The notes under the pieces are model-generated. The model did no database searches. It had not been told where the DNA came from and saw nothing but the letters and a program-made list of their open reading frames with translations. Positions 22,081 through 33,545 of a stretch of DNA of 64,000 bases are shown in pieces. The DNA comes from Symbiodinium natans (taxonomy: Eukaryota; Sar; Dinophyceae; Suessiales; Symbiodiniaceae), in NCBI GenBank assembly GCA_905221605.1, contig CAJNDS010002625.1:164001-228000 (forward strand), in the 5' to 3' direction. Position 1 is the first letter of the stretch; each line of letters starts with the position of its first letter. A program made the translations under genes and the position numbers.

Positions 22081-22449
22081 CGGCTCTCGCTCTTCAGGCG
22101 CTCAGATATTGCAACAGCTTTTGCAGGGGGCTGGAGGCTCCCACCCGTTCTCGGCGAGAGCAAGTGCTACACCCACGTGCCCCTCAAGACACGCCACGTG
22201 CAACCTGAGTTTCTGCCCATGTGAAGACCAGTGCGAACGATTGCAGCAGGCATTCTTTCCATTTCTGCTGGCAGGCACAGGCAGCTCCGCAGCAGGGTAT
22301 TCGGAGTAGGGCTTGCACCGAGTTCTCCTTTTGGAGTCAATAGCATTTGGATCGAAGGCCTTCTGCGAAAACTCCGACAGGACCTGCGGAACATCAATTC
22401 TGGAATTCTGGAATGCAACTGCTCAGCACAGACCACTAGGTGACCGTTG

Positions 22450-24000
22450 CGGTGGGCAGCCTCGATGCAGCTCACACGAGCATCCTGCACTGCGCACGAA
22501 AAAAACCCATCAATGCTGCAACATGCCCACAAGACTGATGTGGGAACGAAAGGGTGAGAGCCCCCCCAGCCTTGTCTTTCTTTTCCCGGCAAAGGTCTCT
22601 GAGCTTGACGATGATGCGCTGGGCAGTTGGTGGAATGTTGCTGCATTGATTTACATTGCGCATGAAGCGGCCGGCCTGCCACTCTGCTCCCTTGATCACG
22701 CGCGGCAGGGGCGGAGTGGTGTACCTGAACCAGCCAATCACTGAACACTCAGAGGTGAAGATCACCCTGGATCTGGCCTGAACCATTCCAGCGCAAGCTC
22801 TTGCAAATTCTCCATGGCCCTCGTGGGATCGTGTTATCTCGTTTTGGTTGCAGATGTAGCTCTTCACAGCTCTCTTTCCGTGCTGCCACAGAATGTCATC
22901 AAAACTGGAGACTGTCAGCACGATAACCTGAGACATCTGCGACAGGCTGGAGGGTAAGCTTGTGAAGCTGTTGTGGTGCAAGTAGAGGGTTTGCAGCTCT
23001 TTGCACCTCAGTTCCAGCGTTTACAGCAGCTGACCACTAGGTTTGCCCAGGAAGTCGCTTCGGGGCGGTGCTGTCCAAGCTCGACCGGAATCTCTTCCAG
23101 AAAGTTGTCGCCTGCTCTCGGCATCTCTAGCAGAGCTTGGCAAATCTCTCGTGCCCTTTTGTGCAATTCTTGCGAAGCGCACCCCCACCACCCGAGGCGC
23201 CTAGGCTGAGACTCTTCAAGGACTTCATGGAGCCCACGGCCTGGAAAGTCACCAAAGCAAGGGTCCATATGCACCTTGTGCCTAGCAATCTGCCAGGACA
23301 TGGCTGGCCTTTGGCAACATCTTCAAGAGGTTCTGGCTGAGGGACAGCCCTCTCAGGTGAGGGAGGAGACAGACCTTGGCCATGATCCCTACGAGTATTT
23401 CCACTGCACAAACAGACGTCGTGACGTGGTAGCGGGCAGACCTCATCCGGAATCTCTCGCAGGCGGTTCTGATCAAGGAGCAGATCCTGCAATTCTCTAC
23501 ATCCACGCGGCCGCGTTGACGATGATCAATTCTGATGCAAAGTGGCAGCTTACACGCTCCTCCAGCTGATTCATCAGGCGGATGTCTGGAAGCAGCTCCT
23601 CGCGGCAAGGCACAGGGCACCGAGTAAGCAAGCCACAGGAAGCTCCAAGCAAGCTCCCAGGTCCTCCAGCGCATTCTTGCGGAGGTCCAACACCTGGCTC
23701 CATCTCTCAGCATTTTCACACGAAGAGCCGGCGCTGGTGATGCAGACAAGCAAAGGGCGGCACTTTCACATGCGTAAAAGCACTCAGGACCTGTAGCAGA
23801 AGTGTCCACAAGTCTCCAGAAAACTCCACCAAAGGGAACAACAACGTACGACAATGTGTTGCGGTCTTTATGCAGCCCACAGGTTCTGCACACGCCTGCC
23901 CCGGAATGGCTGAGATCTTGTGATCCTTGAGATCGAGAACCTCCCATCTTCGCAGGCAGCTCAGAACCGGCGGCGGCACAAGTCCCTCTACAGACTCAAG
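22450..24000 (-). CDS. Leucine-rich-repeat exons
   Basis: LRR units appear in several frames: VLDLKDHKISAIPGQA (about 23930), QVLDLRKNALEDLGACLELP (about 23690), MQDLLLDQNRLREIPDEVC (about 23490), LLPHLRGLSLSQNLLKMLP (about 23370), a degenerate unit with NFLEEIPVELG (about 23090), and a YLHHNSFTSLPSSLSQMSQV unit (about 22970). All follow LxxLxLxxNxLxxIP. Frame jumps between them indicate one-repeat exons, common for LRR genes. After the last LRR comes a less ordered region and then a possible ankyrin piece (SCIEAAHRNGHL, about 22470). The protein is probably an intracellular interaction scaffold; no catalytic domain is seen. Confidence 0.55.
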
Positions 24001-24318
24001 TGCCGCTCAATGCACGGCAACACTCATGTGTTTCTTTGCTCCTCAGAGTGGAGAGGGATGCCTGCAAATTATGCTGCGAGGCTGCAGTTTCCAGCGCCGC
24101 GAGATTCAAGGTACCCAGCCTTTGCTGGCAAAGCAGCAGTCTGTCTTTGATTTCCCATGTACTCATGAACCTTGCCTGCAAACATCCAGCATCTACACGC
24201 ATACGCCTAGTGCATTTAGTGCAACACTCCGAGGAAGTGGCTTGGCTGTGGGGAGGGACGCGAAGATGCCCTGAGAATAGCATCGACACACTGTGCCTGC
24301 CTTGCAATGCACCCTGGA

Positions 24319-24582
24319 CTAAACTGGACTCCCGGACCTTCGCCTCCTGGTTCGCCATAGGTCTTCTGCCTCAAAGGGCTTGGCACGTTTTTTCACGTCT
24401 GTGAAATCACTGCTGACCCACGCAGCCCAGATGCTAGGCGATCGATGCCATCGGAACACGGTGCCGCAGCAAAGCAAGTGCCATTGCGACTTCTTCTTCT
24501 TGAATTCTTCTAAAGGCTTGGTGGTTAGTCTGATCCACATGAAGCTGCTTGGATTGTACTTCCTTCGGCAACCCAAAGGCAT
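24319..24582 (-). CDS. Candidate exon, unknown protein
   Basis: A Lys-rich frame including LEEFKKKKSQWHLLCCG and then a Trp/Ala-rich part. It is on the same strand directly upstream of the LRR exons and could encode the N-terminal region of that protein. No domain is recognised. Confidence 0.2.
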   Translation of the reverse strand: MPLGCRRKYNPSSFMWIRLTTKPLEEFKKKKSQWHLLCCGTVFRWHRSPSIWAAWVSSDFTDVKKRAKPFEAEDLWRTRRRRSGSPV

Positions 24583-24599
24583 TCAACTGGGTTGCCCGG

Positions 24600-25640
24600 T
24601 TAGTTCTGCAATGGCTGCTCTGGGCTGCGAGATGCTCACCTAAAGCTGTGAGCTCAACTTGCCACGGTGCAGCAAATCGCCCTCCTGGGGTGCGACCTCA
24701 ACCAGCTGCCACTTAGAGCATGCACGTCTCACCCAGGAGTGATTACGTCTCACCCAGGAGGAGCCATTCTTTTTGAGGTCGGAAGGGCTCCCCGTGCTTC
24801 CGAAAAGCAAAGCAGGCGCTGTCGAACCTGGGCCGCGGGCTACGAACGGCCAACTGCAGATCCCTGACATGCCTTTCTGCTACATGCTGCCGCGCGCAGT
24901 CCGCGCAAGGAGACACCCAGGGAAGGCACTGCCAAGAGACTGGGCACCCGTGTCAGCACGTCCTTGCAAGGAAGAGGCTTGAAAGAGGCTGGTTCCGGCA
25001 TGCTCACAGCAGGCCCTGCCGCTCCTGCCCGATCAAGGCACAGGGCTTGACAACCCGCCCAAAAATCCTTGGCCGAGCTTTTGAGCTCTGATTCTTGTCA
25101 TTTTTGTCGTCATGTTTTTGCCGTTTCTTCTGTTGCAGCGTCCCGGGATGTCCCTGGGAAGCTGGCTGCTCGAAGCTAGCCACGTCGCCGATGGCGACCT
25201 TGCAGTGGCTGAACCCCCACATTTCCCTCACAAAGCATAAACCGACTCTTGCCCGCCTCCGTAGGGCCAGCGTCCCACGTGTTGCGAGGGTCCCGCCCAG
25301 CACCGCGCAGCTGCCACAAGAGAACAGAGGGCCGGGGAGAGATGCTCACGAGACCTCACCACCTTTCTCGCGCCTGCAGGTTCATCTCCAGGGTGGGCAT
25401 GAGAAGTTCTTGACCCCGTGCATCAATAGAGTTGACGCCTGCAAAACGCATCTGCAAGATGCAAACAAAAGCGAAGGGAGGAGCCCACAAGCCTGAACAG
25501 AGTTGAAGACTGCCTTTCAACTGAGAACTCCGAAGCGCCCGAAGCCCTCAACCCTACCCCCTAAACCCTGTTTCGAAGGCCAGGTTCGGTCATTGAGAGA
25601 CACCTCTTTGAGGCCAGGTCTCTCACTTCCCAACAAAGGC
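24600..25640. other. Stretch without a firm gene
   Basis: Includes a short direct duplication of ACGTCTCACCCAGGAG (24724 and 24745). A minus frame at 25010-25200 carries a Lys/Asp/Gln-rich segment that might be an exon. Nothing is recognised. Confidence 0.3.
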
Positions 25641-25644
25641 CTCC

Positions 25645-27348
25645 CTAGGGTGAGAGAAGCTCCGGCCGGGAGTCCGACTCTTTGATTTGAATCACGGGAG
25701 TGGAGCCCACCTTCGGAGAGCTGCGCTTGGGACATCGGCACGCCTCGGAGCACGCACGCGCTGCCCGCCGCGAGAAATGGCAGAGGCATCCCAGGGAATA
25801 CCTGCACCAAAACCTGAAGGAGTATTCCGGCATGGCATCGTCCTTCCAGGCCACGTTTTGCGCGCTGACGGCCTTGACTGCCCGCAGATGCGCATGCAGA
25901 CGCTGGACCTCGGACTTGGCCGTCCGAAGCTGGGCCTCAGTCCGCCGAAGCAGCATGGTCTGGTCCCCTGCGTCACGCGCATCACGCCGGCCGTCCCTGG
26001 CAGGCGGAGGGGGTATGCGTCGGCAGGCCTCCACGATGTCCCCCTCGGTAATTTCGAGCGATGGGTTGGTGGCGGAAACCACGGCCTCGCGCGCGTCCAA
26101 AGACTGCTTGGCAAAGTCGAAGAGGCGCTCGCAGAGCCCGCCGTTCATCATCTCACGGGCTTGCTCCAGGGTGTGCGCCTCGATCACATTTCCCAGGCGT
26201 TGGAAATGGTTGGCGGAGAGCTGCGGTGCAAGCTTGAAGCCAGCCCCGCGGACGATCGAGTTCAGGATTTCCGCCAGCTCACCGGGCGTGTAGTCGCTGA
26301 AGTCGAAGGTATACCCAATGCGCCGGTAGAGGCCCGAGTTGGCCTGCATGAAGAGGTCCATGTCGTCAGCATAGCCTAGGGGGCCCCCTACACTCCTTCT
26401 CCACTCCACACAAACAAGCCTTTGGTCCACAGGTATCTACACCTCAGTCTTGGGATGTTCCTCCTTATACTAACAGTCCTTAATAGGGATTATACTAGGG
26501 GGTAGTATAATCCCGATTAAGGCCTCTTAGCATAAGGGGGAACATCCCAACCTCAATCTTTCCAGCGAACGTCTCAGAGTCCCTAACCTCAAACACCCAG
26601 AGACGCGCAAAAGCGCAGCCAAGGTTCCTGCAAAGACCATGATCGGTGCCTGCCCATCATCAGAGCTTTCTTGAAAGCAAACCCTACACCGCAGACCCAA
26701 CACCCAAAACCCTAAACCCTAACCCTAAACCCTAAACCCTACACCCTAAACCCTAAACCCTAGACCCTAGACCCTAAACCCTGAACCCTAGACCGTCCAT
26801 GCACATGCTGTGAAAAACAATTCGCTAAACGCCTTCCCGGGGGGATCGTTCATCGCACCCATGAGCTGCTCAATCGCCTCTCGGCCGAAGTCGCTCTTGC
26901 CCGTGTCCTGGCTCAGGCGGTAGGCCTCATCGATGAAGAGAACACCCTGCTTCGCCTGCTCGATGACTTTCTGCGTCTTGGGCCCTGTCTGCCCTACCTG
27001 AGTCTGCACATGTCTGCATCATGCTGCATCCGCCACGCTACATATAGCACCTGACTAGACATGTGCGGAGCAGCGGCTTCTCGGTGCCTGTCAAGGGACA
27101 TATTCAGCCACCAGCTTGTCTCGCTGGACCTCCACCAGAAGGTCTGTCTGGATGATACCAATTCGGTGCAGAAGCTGCGCGATCACTCTTGCAAGGGAGG
27201 TCTTGCCAGTCCCAGGGTTACCCTGAAAGATCATGTGGTACTTGCCACCAGTCTTCACCTTGTTTCCGGCATCCTCGCGCTTCTTGTCCAGGACGACGGA
27301 ATGGTGAAACTGTCGGATCTGCTGCTTCAGCAGCTCCAGGCCAACGAC
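25645..27348 (-). CDS. CbbX/CfxQ-type AAA+ ATPase, multi-exon
   Basis: Four exons join in frame. Exon 27348-27100 carries Walker A in YHMIFQGNPGTGKTSLARVI and ends LVAEY. Exon 26997-26833 starts VGQTGPKT, holds Walker B in GVLFIDEAYRL and ends DPPGK. A 22-bp micro-exon (26649-26628) encodes APIMVFAG. The next exon starts at 26375 with YADDMDLFMQANSGLYRRIG, containing the arginine-finger region and the FDFSDYTPGELAEI sensor part. The real C-terminus may be a donor near 25820 rather than the stop at 25645; a short coiled-coil tail precedes it. The spliced core matches the CbbX/SpoVK family, which remodels substrates such as red-type Rubisco; the substrate here is unknown. Upstream exons were not identified. 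Donors are GT, GC and GA in successive introns. Confidence 0.8.
26450..26550. mobile_element. Foldback MITE inside an AAA+ gene intron
   Basis: A 101-bp near-perfect hairpin with arms 26450-26497 and 26503-26550 (43 of 48 positions pair by eye) and a GGGGG loop. Ends are TTGGGATG and CATCCCAA. The flanks CCTCAGTC and CCTCAATC look like an 8-bp target duplication with one change, the size typical of hAT-type insertions. It lies in the intron between the micro-exon and the last recognised exon of the ATPase gene. Confidence 0.85.
26698..26793. repeat. Telomere-like array within an AAA+ gene intron
   Basis: About 13 CCCTAAA units with CCCTAGA variants, in the intron between the exon at 26833-26997 and the micro-exon at 26628-26649. 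Confidence 0.9.
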
Positions 27349-27963
27349 CTGAGATACTCAGATACTCTCCTCTAGGACCACCCTTTCTTTCAATCTTCGT
27401 GACAAAGAGGCCTCGGGCCTCCGGTATGCTATCGTATCTCGCAGCTCCCTCACATCAGTGTGGCCTGATGACCGCCACAGACTTAATATCCGTTGGCACT
27501 ACTATGGAACCCGTCAGACCGTTCTTCATTGCTGCGACTTAGCTCATGACTCGATCCAGCTGGTATTCCAGCCACTCGCCAGTACCTCCAGCATAAACCT
27601 CCAGTTCCGCCCAGCTTACAGTGGAGGACATGCTGAGATCGATTTCGGAGAACTTTTCCAGTAGTGGTGGAAAGACTGCCTGTCAGGGAGCCCCCAGGCC
27701 CTGCACACCAACAGCCAATCGAAAAATCCCGCGTCGCACTGCTGACCCTCTGACACTTTCGGACTTTCCAGAACTTTTCTGCCTGAATTCGCGCACGATG
27801 CTTTATGAGATCCGCCACTCGGATCTGTCCGGCAGGACCTCATTGGTTCATCGGCTCATAAAGTCCATGCAGACAGAGAAGAAAACAAGGACAGTAGAAC
27901 ACATGTAGGGTTTCTAGGGGGGTTTATAGGATGTTTTTAGTGCTTTTATAGGGCTTATTGGGT

Positions 27964-28332
27964 TTACAGGGTTTCTAGAATTTGTAAGGGTTTGGATTGC
28001 AGAGGGAGGTCGCCTGCCACTTCATCGAACATGCTCCGCAGCTGCACCATGTCAACTTTTCGTGCTCGATCCTCGGCGGGAGCTGATCTACCAACGCAGT
28101 AGTCCAGGAAAGCCACCCGGGTTACACGCCCATCTCTGGCAACAGACTCGTACTCCCGGATGAAATCTGGAAACTCAGTCTCCAGGAACTTCGCCTGTTT
28201 CAGCACATCGTGAACCGTCACGTAACCTCGCTTGCTGGTGTCCAGCTTGTCCCAGACGCGGATTGCTTCAGCCTTGGACTTTCTTCCAGATGACGGCCGT
28301 GCCGGGCTGTACTTTCGCGGCCCTCTCTTCAT
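27964..28332 (-). CDS. EF-hand-like exon
   Basis: A 122-codon frame with a Lys/Arg-rich start and an EF-hand-like loop at residues 31-42, DTSKRGYVTVHD: acidic or polar at positions 1, 3, 5 and 12, Gly at 6, Val at 8. Helical flanks fit (AIRVWDKL before, VLKQAKFLE after). A second, degenerate loop (ARDGRVTRVAFLDY) follows at roughly paired-EF spacing. Calcium binding is plausible for the first loop only. The frame may leave the exon before its stop. It is on the same strand just upstream of the AAA+ gene and could be a separate gene or its N-terminal part. Confidence 0.5.
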   Translation of the reverse strand: MKRGPRKYSPARPSSGRKSKAEAIRVWDKLDTSKRGYVTVHDVLKQAKFLETEFPDFIREYESVARDGRVTRVAFLDYCVGRSAPAEDRARKVDMVQLRSMFDEVAGDLPLQSKPLQILETL

Positions 28333-28399
28333 GAGAGGTCAAGTGCATCAAGCCAGCACAGGGCATGGGAGCCAATGCCAAAACTGGATCGGAAGTCCT

Positions 28400-29180
28400 A
28401 CCAGTGGCTTGTTTTTCTGACCAGTTGACTAGTGACTAGATGCTTGTTCATGGAGTGGGAGTTGTGGTGGGCGTGTCGTGGCGGCAGCTTCAATGAGCCA
28501 AGGCAACGTGCTGCAAAAGACGAACCTCGCGCATCCTCATCTTGTAAACCTCTGCTTCAGCCGACTACAAGGGTGCATGTCGCTGCCTGACACTACTTTA
28601 CTTATTCGCCAACGTACTGCCCATTGCACGAGTCCATATCAAGACCTCCAAATGTGTTGAACCCTCATTCTGAAAGTTAAGTTCGGGCGTATTTCAGTCA
28701 ATGTCAGTACCGAATACGGCTATAAACCTCTCTTTGTTGTTTCCCGACGGAGAACACGCCGACGGCACAGCTTGCTTAAGCCCAGCGGAAAGAGCAGCAA
28801 AATTCGACAACGACAAATCGACAACAACGACATCAGCAGCAGCAGCAGCAGCAGCAGACCTGCCGCAGGCCGCAGCCTCAGCACAGCAGCAGCAATAGCA
28901 ACACTTGAAGATCCCAAGCCCACGAAAGAAGCATTCAGTGCGGCTCTCATCAATGCAAGGGGTCTGGGGGCTGCACTCTGCTGCAGTCTACAGGCGCTGG
29001 CAAAAATTAGAAGGACCTAGATGACTGGAAACGACTGACCTGTCGAGCACAATCTCTTTCTTAGAAAGGAGAACCCCAGAAACGGTACCACAACACTATA
29101 CACGGCCGAGGCCTCCGAAATGCAAGCATGTCGCATCCCATAAACATAGTCAGACATTGAAACAAGCTGCTTCGCTTCGA
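28400..29180. other. Stretch with a CAG tract, no firm gene
   Basis: Contains eight CAG units at 28834-28857 within Ala/Ser/Gln-coding frames on the plus strand. No supported exon is visible. Confidence 0.35.
28834..28857. repeat. CAG trinucleotide repeat
   Basis: Eight uninterrupted CAG units, with further isolated CAG triplets over the next 40 bp. Confidence 0.95.
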
Positions 29181-29186
29181 AAGTCT

Positions 29187-29398
29187 CTAAACCCTAAACC
29201 CTAAACCCCAAACCCCTTGGTGTGGAAGAAACAAGCCCTGCACAGCTTCATCGGCCTCCTCTTGCCCGCAGGATGTCCTGCGCATCTTCCTGGCAGGAAT
29301 TCTTCCCAAACTCTGCCGCCAAACTGGTTTAGGGTTTGGGGTTTATGGTTTCGGGTTTCGGGTTTAGGGTTTAGGGTTTAGGGTTTAGGGTTTAGGGT
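29187..29398. repeat. Two telomere-like arrays, inverted
   Basis: CCCTAAA units at 29187-29215 and TTTAGGG/TTTCGGG units at 29325-29398. Confidence 0.85.
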
Positions 29399-29399
29399 C

Positions 29400-29560
29400 A
29401 GGAGATGCAGGAGGCGAACAGCCTCGGCAAGATTCAGCAGCACCCTGGCGGCAGCCCAATTCAAGACCTGGGCGCGCTGCAAGTGGGCAACACAAGCGTG
29501 CAAGCCGTCTAAATCGAGAGCTGCTTGACGCCAGCTTCTTGCACTCTCGACCGTGGCTAG
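29400..29560 (-). CDS. Candidate exon, helical unknown protein
   Basis: The frame ARSWRQAALDLDGLHACVAH and what follows is Ala/Leu-rich and amphipathic, TPR- or HEAT-like in feel but too short to assign. It ends at the telomere-like array, as several exons in the window do. Confidence 0.3.
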
Positions 29561-29599
29561 AGGCAAGAAAGGAAAATGCTCACGGTTCATTGGTGGCCG

Positions 29600-30092
29600 C
29601 ATGACGCCTCTCCACTTGGACAGCCGACAACATCCGACCAAGAAGTGCATACATTGGCCGCTGAGCCCGCATCCGTGAAGGAAGCTCCAGTGTCAATGAC
29701 CCCACACACGCCTGCAAGCAAATGCGCCCAGTCGAAAAGACCTCCCCCACAACTTCCAAGAAAAAATCACAAAGTCGCGGAGCATGCTGGGAGAGCCGGC
29801 ATTGATCTGATCCAGGTGTGCCCAGATGAACTCCAAGAAGACGAGCCGGCAGGGGAGCTGGCAGATCAAGATACGGGCTACTGAGCAGATGCCCGGCAAC
29901 GATGCTCATCCCAAATCGTAACGCTCCGACCTGTCGTAAGGCTGACCATGTTGCCTGCGGCCGCCAGCTTCTCCCCGATGTCTGCCTCCGGGGAACTCTC
30001 CCCTGAAAAATCTCAATTCCCACATACAAGCCACTCCTCAAGGGCTGTCCCTGCGCCTGGTACAACCGGAGGGCCGATGCATCCACTTGCAC
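29600..30092 (-). CDS. Candidate exon, unknown protein
   Basis: A frame of about 165 residues with segments such as DLPAPLPARLLGVHLGT and LCDFFLEVVGEVFSTGR. Coding-like, same strand as neighbours, no family recognised. Confidence 0.25.
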
Positions 30093-30099
30093 CTAGGCT

Positions 30100-32050
30100 A
30101 GCAAAGCAACTTAAGAACCAAGGCTGAAGGCAGGCCCCTCAGCAGCCACTCCGACGGGCTAGGGCCGGTTCCACGAATCGCTCGTAGAACTCCATGCCTT
30201 CAGCAATTGCTTAGTTCATCGGTTCGTGGTGGTCATGGGACATTGTTTTACCAAACCCATTCATTGGAGGGTGCTGCGGTGGGCGATTCCGGAAGTGTGT
30301 TCTCCAGCTGCAATTTGCTGCATGCTGAGTTGAGGGGGGTCCTGCACATTTGTCAATGGCGCTCCTCCAGAGGCCCGGGCCGAGCATTCCATCAATTTGG
30401 ATGTTGATCGACTCTCCTATCCTGGCAAGGCGCAGTGCACAGCTACTTGCGACACCATGTCTTCACATGCGCGGCAGCGTCATGAAAGATGTGGTGCAAC
30501 GGGCCTTAAGTCCTCAAGAGTTTAGGGGGATGTCTAACGGGTTTAGAGGAGGGACACCCCACCAACACGAACAGCTGCAGACATTTTTGTCAACTCACCA
30601 GTTTCTGGGCCCGCCTCCCAGCGACATTCCGCACACGGCAAAAGCAAAAGCAAGGTGCACGCCTCCTCTGCGGGAAGTCCATGACGAAAGGCCTCTGCAT
30701 TTCAAGAGTTCCGGAGATGTTCCGGATGTGTTCAATCTCTCACACCGAGAATTGTCAAAGATTTTGGTCTCACAAAAAGGTACAAGGACTGCGAGCCTCA
30801 ACGGACCAACTGGAAGGCCGCCTAAGCGCACATCCTCCAGGACCACCTCTCCACACTCTGAAACTCCCATATTTGGTACTTGGGGTTTAGGCTTTAGGGT
30901 TGGCGTTTAGGGTTTTGGGGGATTCCATGGTGGATCGAAAACATGGCCGGGATGGCTGTAGGAGCTTCTCCACGTGCTTCCAGGGGCCTGCGAGCTCCAC
31001 CATACTTCGAAACGCAACGAGATTTGCAGCCACAAGCGATGGCGCCTGGCACCCAACTCGTCAGCTTTCCCTGGGAACAGGATAGACCTGATTCGCAGAA
31101 GACTCGAGCATACAAAAAATGGTCGGAAAGGGGGAAAACGGGGTGTCAAGTTGAGATGAACACGTCGTCAAACCACTGTCCAACATAAAGTTGAGCTCCA
31201 CCTGCACACTCTGAAAACCTACATGCCATGCAGGACAGCATAGGACAGCGCCCACCCCTAAACCCTAAACCCTAAACCCCACTCGGATGGCTGCAGCAGT
31301 CAACATGGCAGTTGCATGTCATTCTGACGGCCTCACCGGGCCCCACCAACTTGAGCATGTCATAGCCCTTGCCGAAACAGTCCTCATGCTGCAATTAGAT
31401 TCATACTTTAGTATATGATTATTTTTGCATTATTACCGTTTTGTTATTTTGTTTTTTTAATGTTAGCATGTTTCTATTAGTATGTTGTTATCTTACCATA
31501 CTATGAGGGGGGATTCCCTGAGTCTCAATCGGGACAAGTGAGCATGGCTTATGCTTTTCACCTGACGAGCCGGATTTGAGCGAACACAGGCTTTGCCAAT
31601 GTCATAGACGTCGCATCAACTCTGGCTGGGTACAGAGCGTGACCACGCAAAGTTAAATAAAGCTGCTTCAGTCAAATTTGCAGAATATTGGTATGTACAT
31701 GTGAACCTTTTCACTCAAGCTTTTTGCACCACATATCACAAAACAGTTTAGCCATTTTTGCCATGAAGCAACAAGGCACTGAAGCATCGAGGCTCTGAGG
31801 TTCACGTTGGCCACTGGCGGCTCCCTTGAAATCTCTTGGTGCACGCCGTCCAAAGGCTATGAAGACTCAGGAAGACTCCTCTTCTCAGCCTCGCCACGTG
31901 GTTCTGAGCTTCGGGGCATCTTCGGGGCAACTTGAAGAGAGTGCTCCCCGATATCTACCGCCCAAGTCCATCCCATGACCTTGTTCCGAAGACGCGAATC
32001 CGCCGCCATGCTTTAAAGGAAACTGGGATTGGGACCTGCCCCAGGAAACC
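30100..32050. other. Gene-poor stretch
   Basis: Only short conflicting frames. A three-unit CCCTAAA run sits at 31257-31282, and an AT-rich patch at 31390-31505 stands out from the GC-rich surroundings. No gene is supported. Confidence 0.35.
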
Positions 32051-32059
32051 CTAAGAGTC

Positions 32060-32440
32060 TTAGAAGTGCCACTCTTGCAATCTCTTGAAATCTTTGCAAC
32101 ACACGAAGCCCTTACAACACTCCTCACCACCCCCACTAGGAAGTCCTCTGGCCTCTGCTGGCAAAACAGCCTGCTTCTGAAGGAGAAGTCGCCTCATGTC
32201 ACAAAAAGGCTCTGTGGGCGCCGCGTTGCAAAAAAGCGGCGCGCGTGCCTCCCCTTCGCATCCAGCGCGAGCATGACTTGCTTCAACGAGTCCTGCAGAT
32301 GCCGCAAATGTCGAGGTGGCAAGCGGCTGCGTGACTGCGCGTGGCCGCGTGGCAAAGACTGCTGCTGCCTCCACACCGCCCATCACACCTGAGGGATCTT
32401 TGGACCGAAGCCTCACACCGTCCAGCTTCGAAAGGATGGG
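32060..32440 (-). CDS. Candidate exon, unknown protein
   Basis: About 125 residues starting KLDGVRLRSKDPSGVMGGVE, followed by an Ala/Glu-rich part and a Cys-rich end (EECCKGFVCCKDF). Composition is coding-like but no domain is recognised. Confidence 0.25.
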   Translation of the reverse strand, partial: PILSKLDGVRLRSKDPSGVMGGVEAAAVFATRPRAVTQPLATSTFAASAGLVEASHARAGCEGEARAPLFCNAAPTEPFCDMRRLLLQKQAVLPAEARGLPSGGGEECCKGFVCCKDFKRLQEWHF

Positions 32441-32852
32441 CAAGCACGAGGGAGCAAAGCAGGTCAACTGAATCGACTCAACTAACCAACGACCTTGTTG
32501 AAACTATGTCTGTGTTGAGATTGCCTGACCCTCTGATTAAGATCCGAACTTGAACAGCCTGGCACGAAGCTCCTCATTCAGTGTTGTATCGTGGCATGCC
32601 TTCAAGGAAGCACAAGCTAAGAGCCAGCCGCTCCTCTGCCTGCCTCTCGCAAGCGGACAGGCTTATCCGTTCTTGTGCTTGGGCTGTCCTCAGGCACACG
32701 GGACTCCGCCGTCGGTGTCGAGCAGTTATAGTATCGTCACTTCCGAACACGTGCCTCCGTCATCCACGGTTCGTCAGGTCTACCATAACCGCAACTGCGG
32801 AAAGGCTTGCCATTTCGTATCTGGATTGAACACACATTGTGGTTTCCGAAAT

Positions 32853-32940
32853 TGGGGGTACCTGATAGGGGTCCCTATGATAAGAGAATCACACTACTTG
32901 GGGTCTATCTTACGGGTTCCCTATTCTCGTATAGCCCCCA
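32853..32940. mobile_element. Short MITE-like insertion, GGGGTCCCTAT family, copy 1
   Basis: An 88-bp segment starting TGGGGGTACC and ending TATAGCCCCCA. It shares GGGGTACCT, GGGGTCCCTAT, GAATC and GGGTCTA in order with the segment at 35011-35114, at roughly 70 percent identity by eye. The ends are weakly inverted. Confidence 0.5.
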
Positions 32941-33509
32941 CATGTGCTTGTAGGCTCTCCTCAACTGATTTGCCTGCACGGTGTTCCGAACATGCTCCAG
33001 CTCCTGCCATTGGAAAGCGTCGACCAAGGTATCAAAAGCGAAACTCTCACAAACTTTTTTTCAATCCAACAACTGCACACTTGCAGGACATCCTCTTCCA
33101 AGTGCTTCACCTGAACCTGGCAGATGAAGCTCGCTACCGTTCTGCATGTTCCCAACGCACAAACCCGAAGCATTGCGCACGATCCAGCCATGCCTCGACT
33201 TTGCTTGCGTCAAGGGAGCATGATGAAACCTCAGCCTGAAGAATGGGCCAAGCTCTGGCAGTTCTGGCGGTCAAGAAACTCAGAATCAGACGAGACTAGC
33301 CGAGAACATCTGACCGTCCTGGAGCTGATGTTCCTCTGACAAGAGCCCATCCAAGACCTGGAAGTTCATGTCTGCACACGCCAGCTTTGGAAACGCTGCC
33401 CGGTTCAATGGCATGGGCCTCACTGCTGGCAACGGGCGAGACTGTTGAAGCCGCCTCGCTAACAAGAGCACCTGCAGCAGCACCAAGGACTCCATGTCCC
33501 GTGCTCATG

Positions 33510-33545
33510 TTCCTAAACCCTAAACCCTAAACCTTAAACCCTCAC
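33510..33545. repeat. Telomere-like repeat starting an intron
   Basis: Four CCCTAAA-like units. On the minus strand the donor GTGAGG of the coiled-coil exon runs directly into the TTTAGGG units. Confidence 0.75.

Noticed and set aside
25687-26379. 230-codon plus-strand frame opposite the AAA+ exon
   Set aside because: Mirror of a conserved coding exon; shadow of its high third-position GC.
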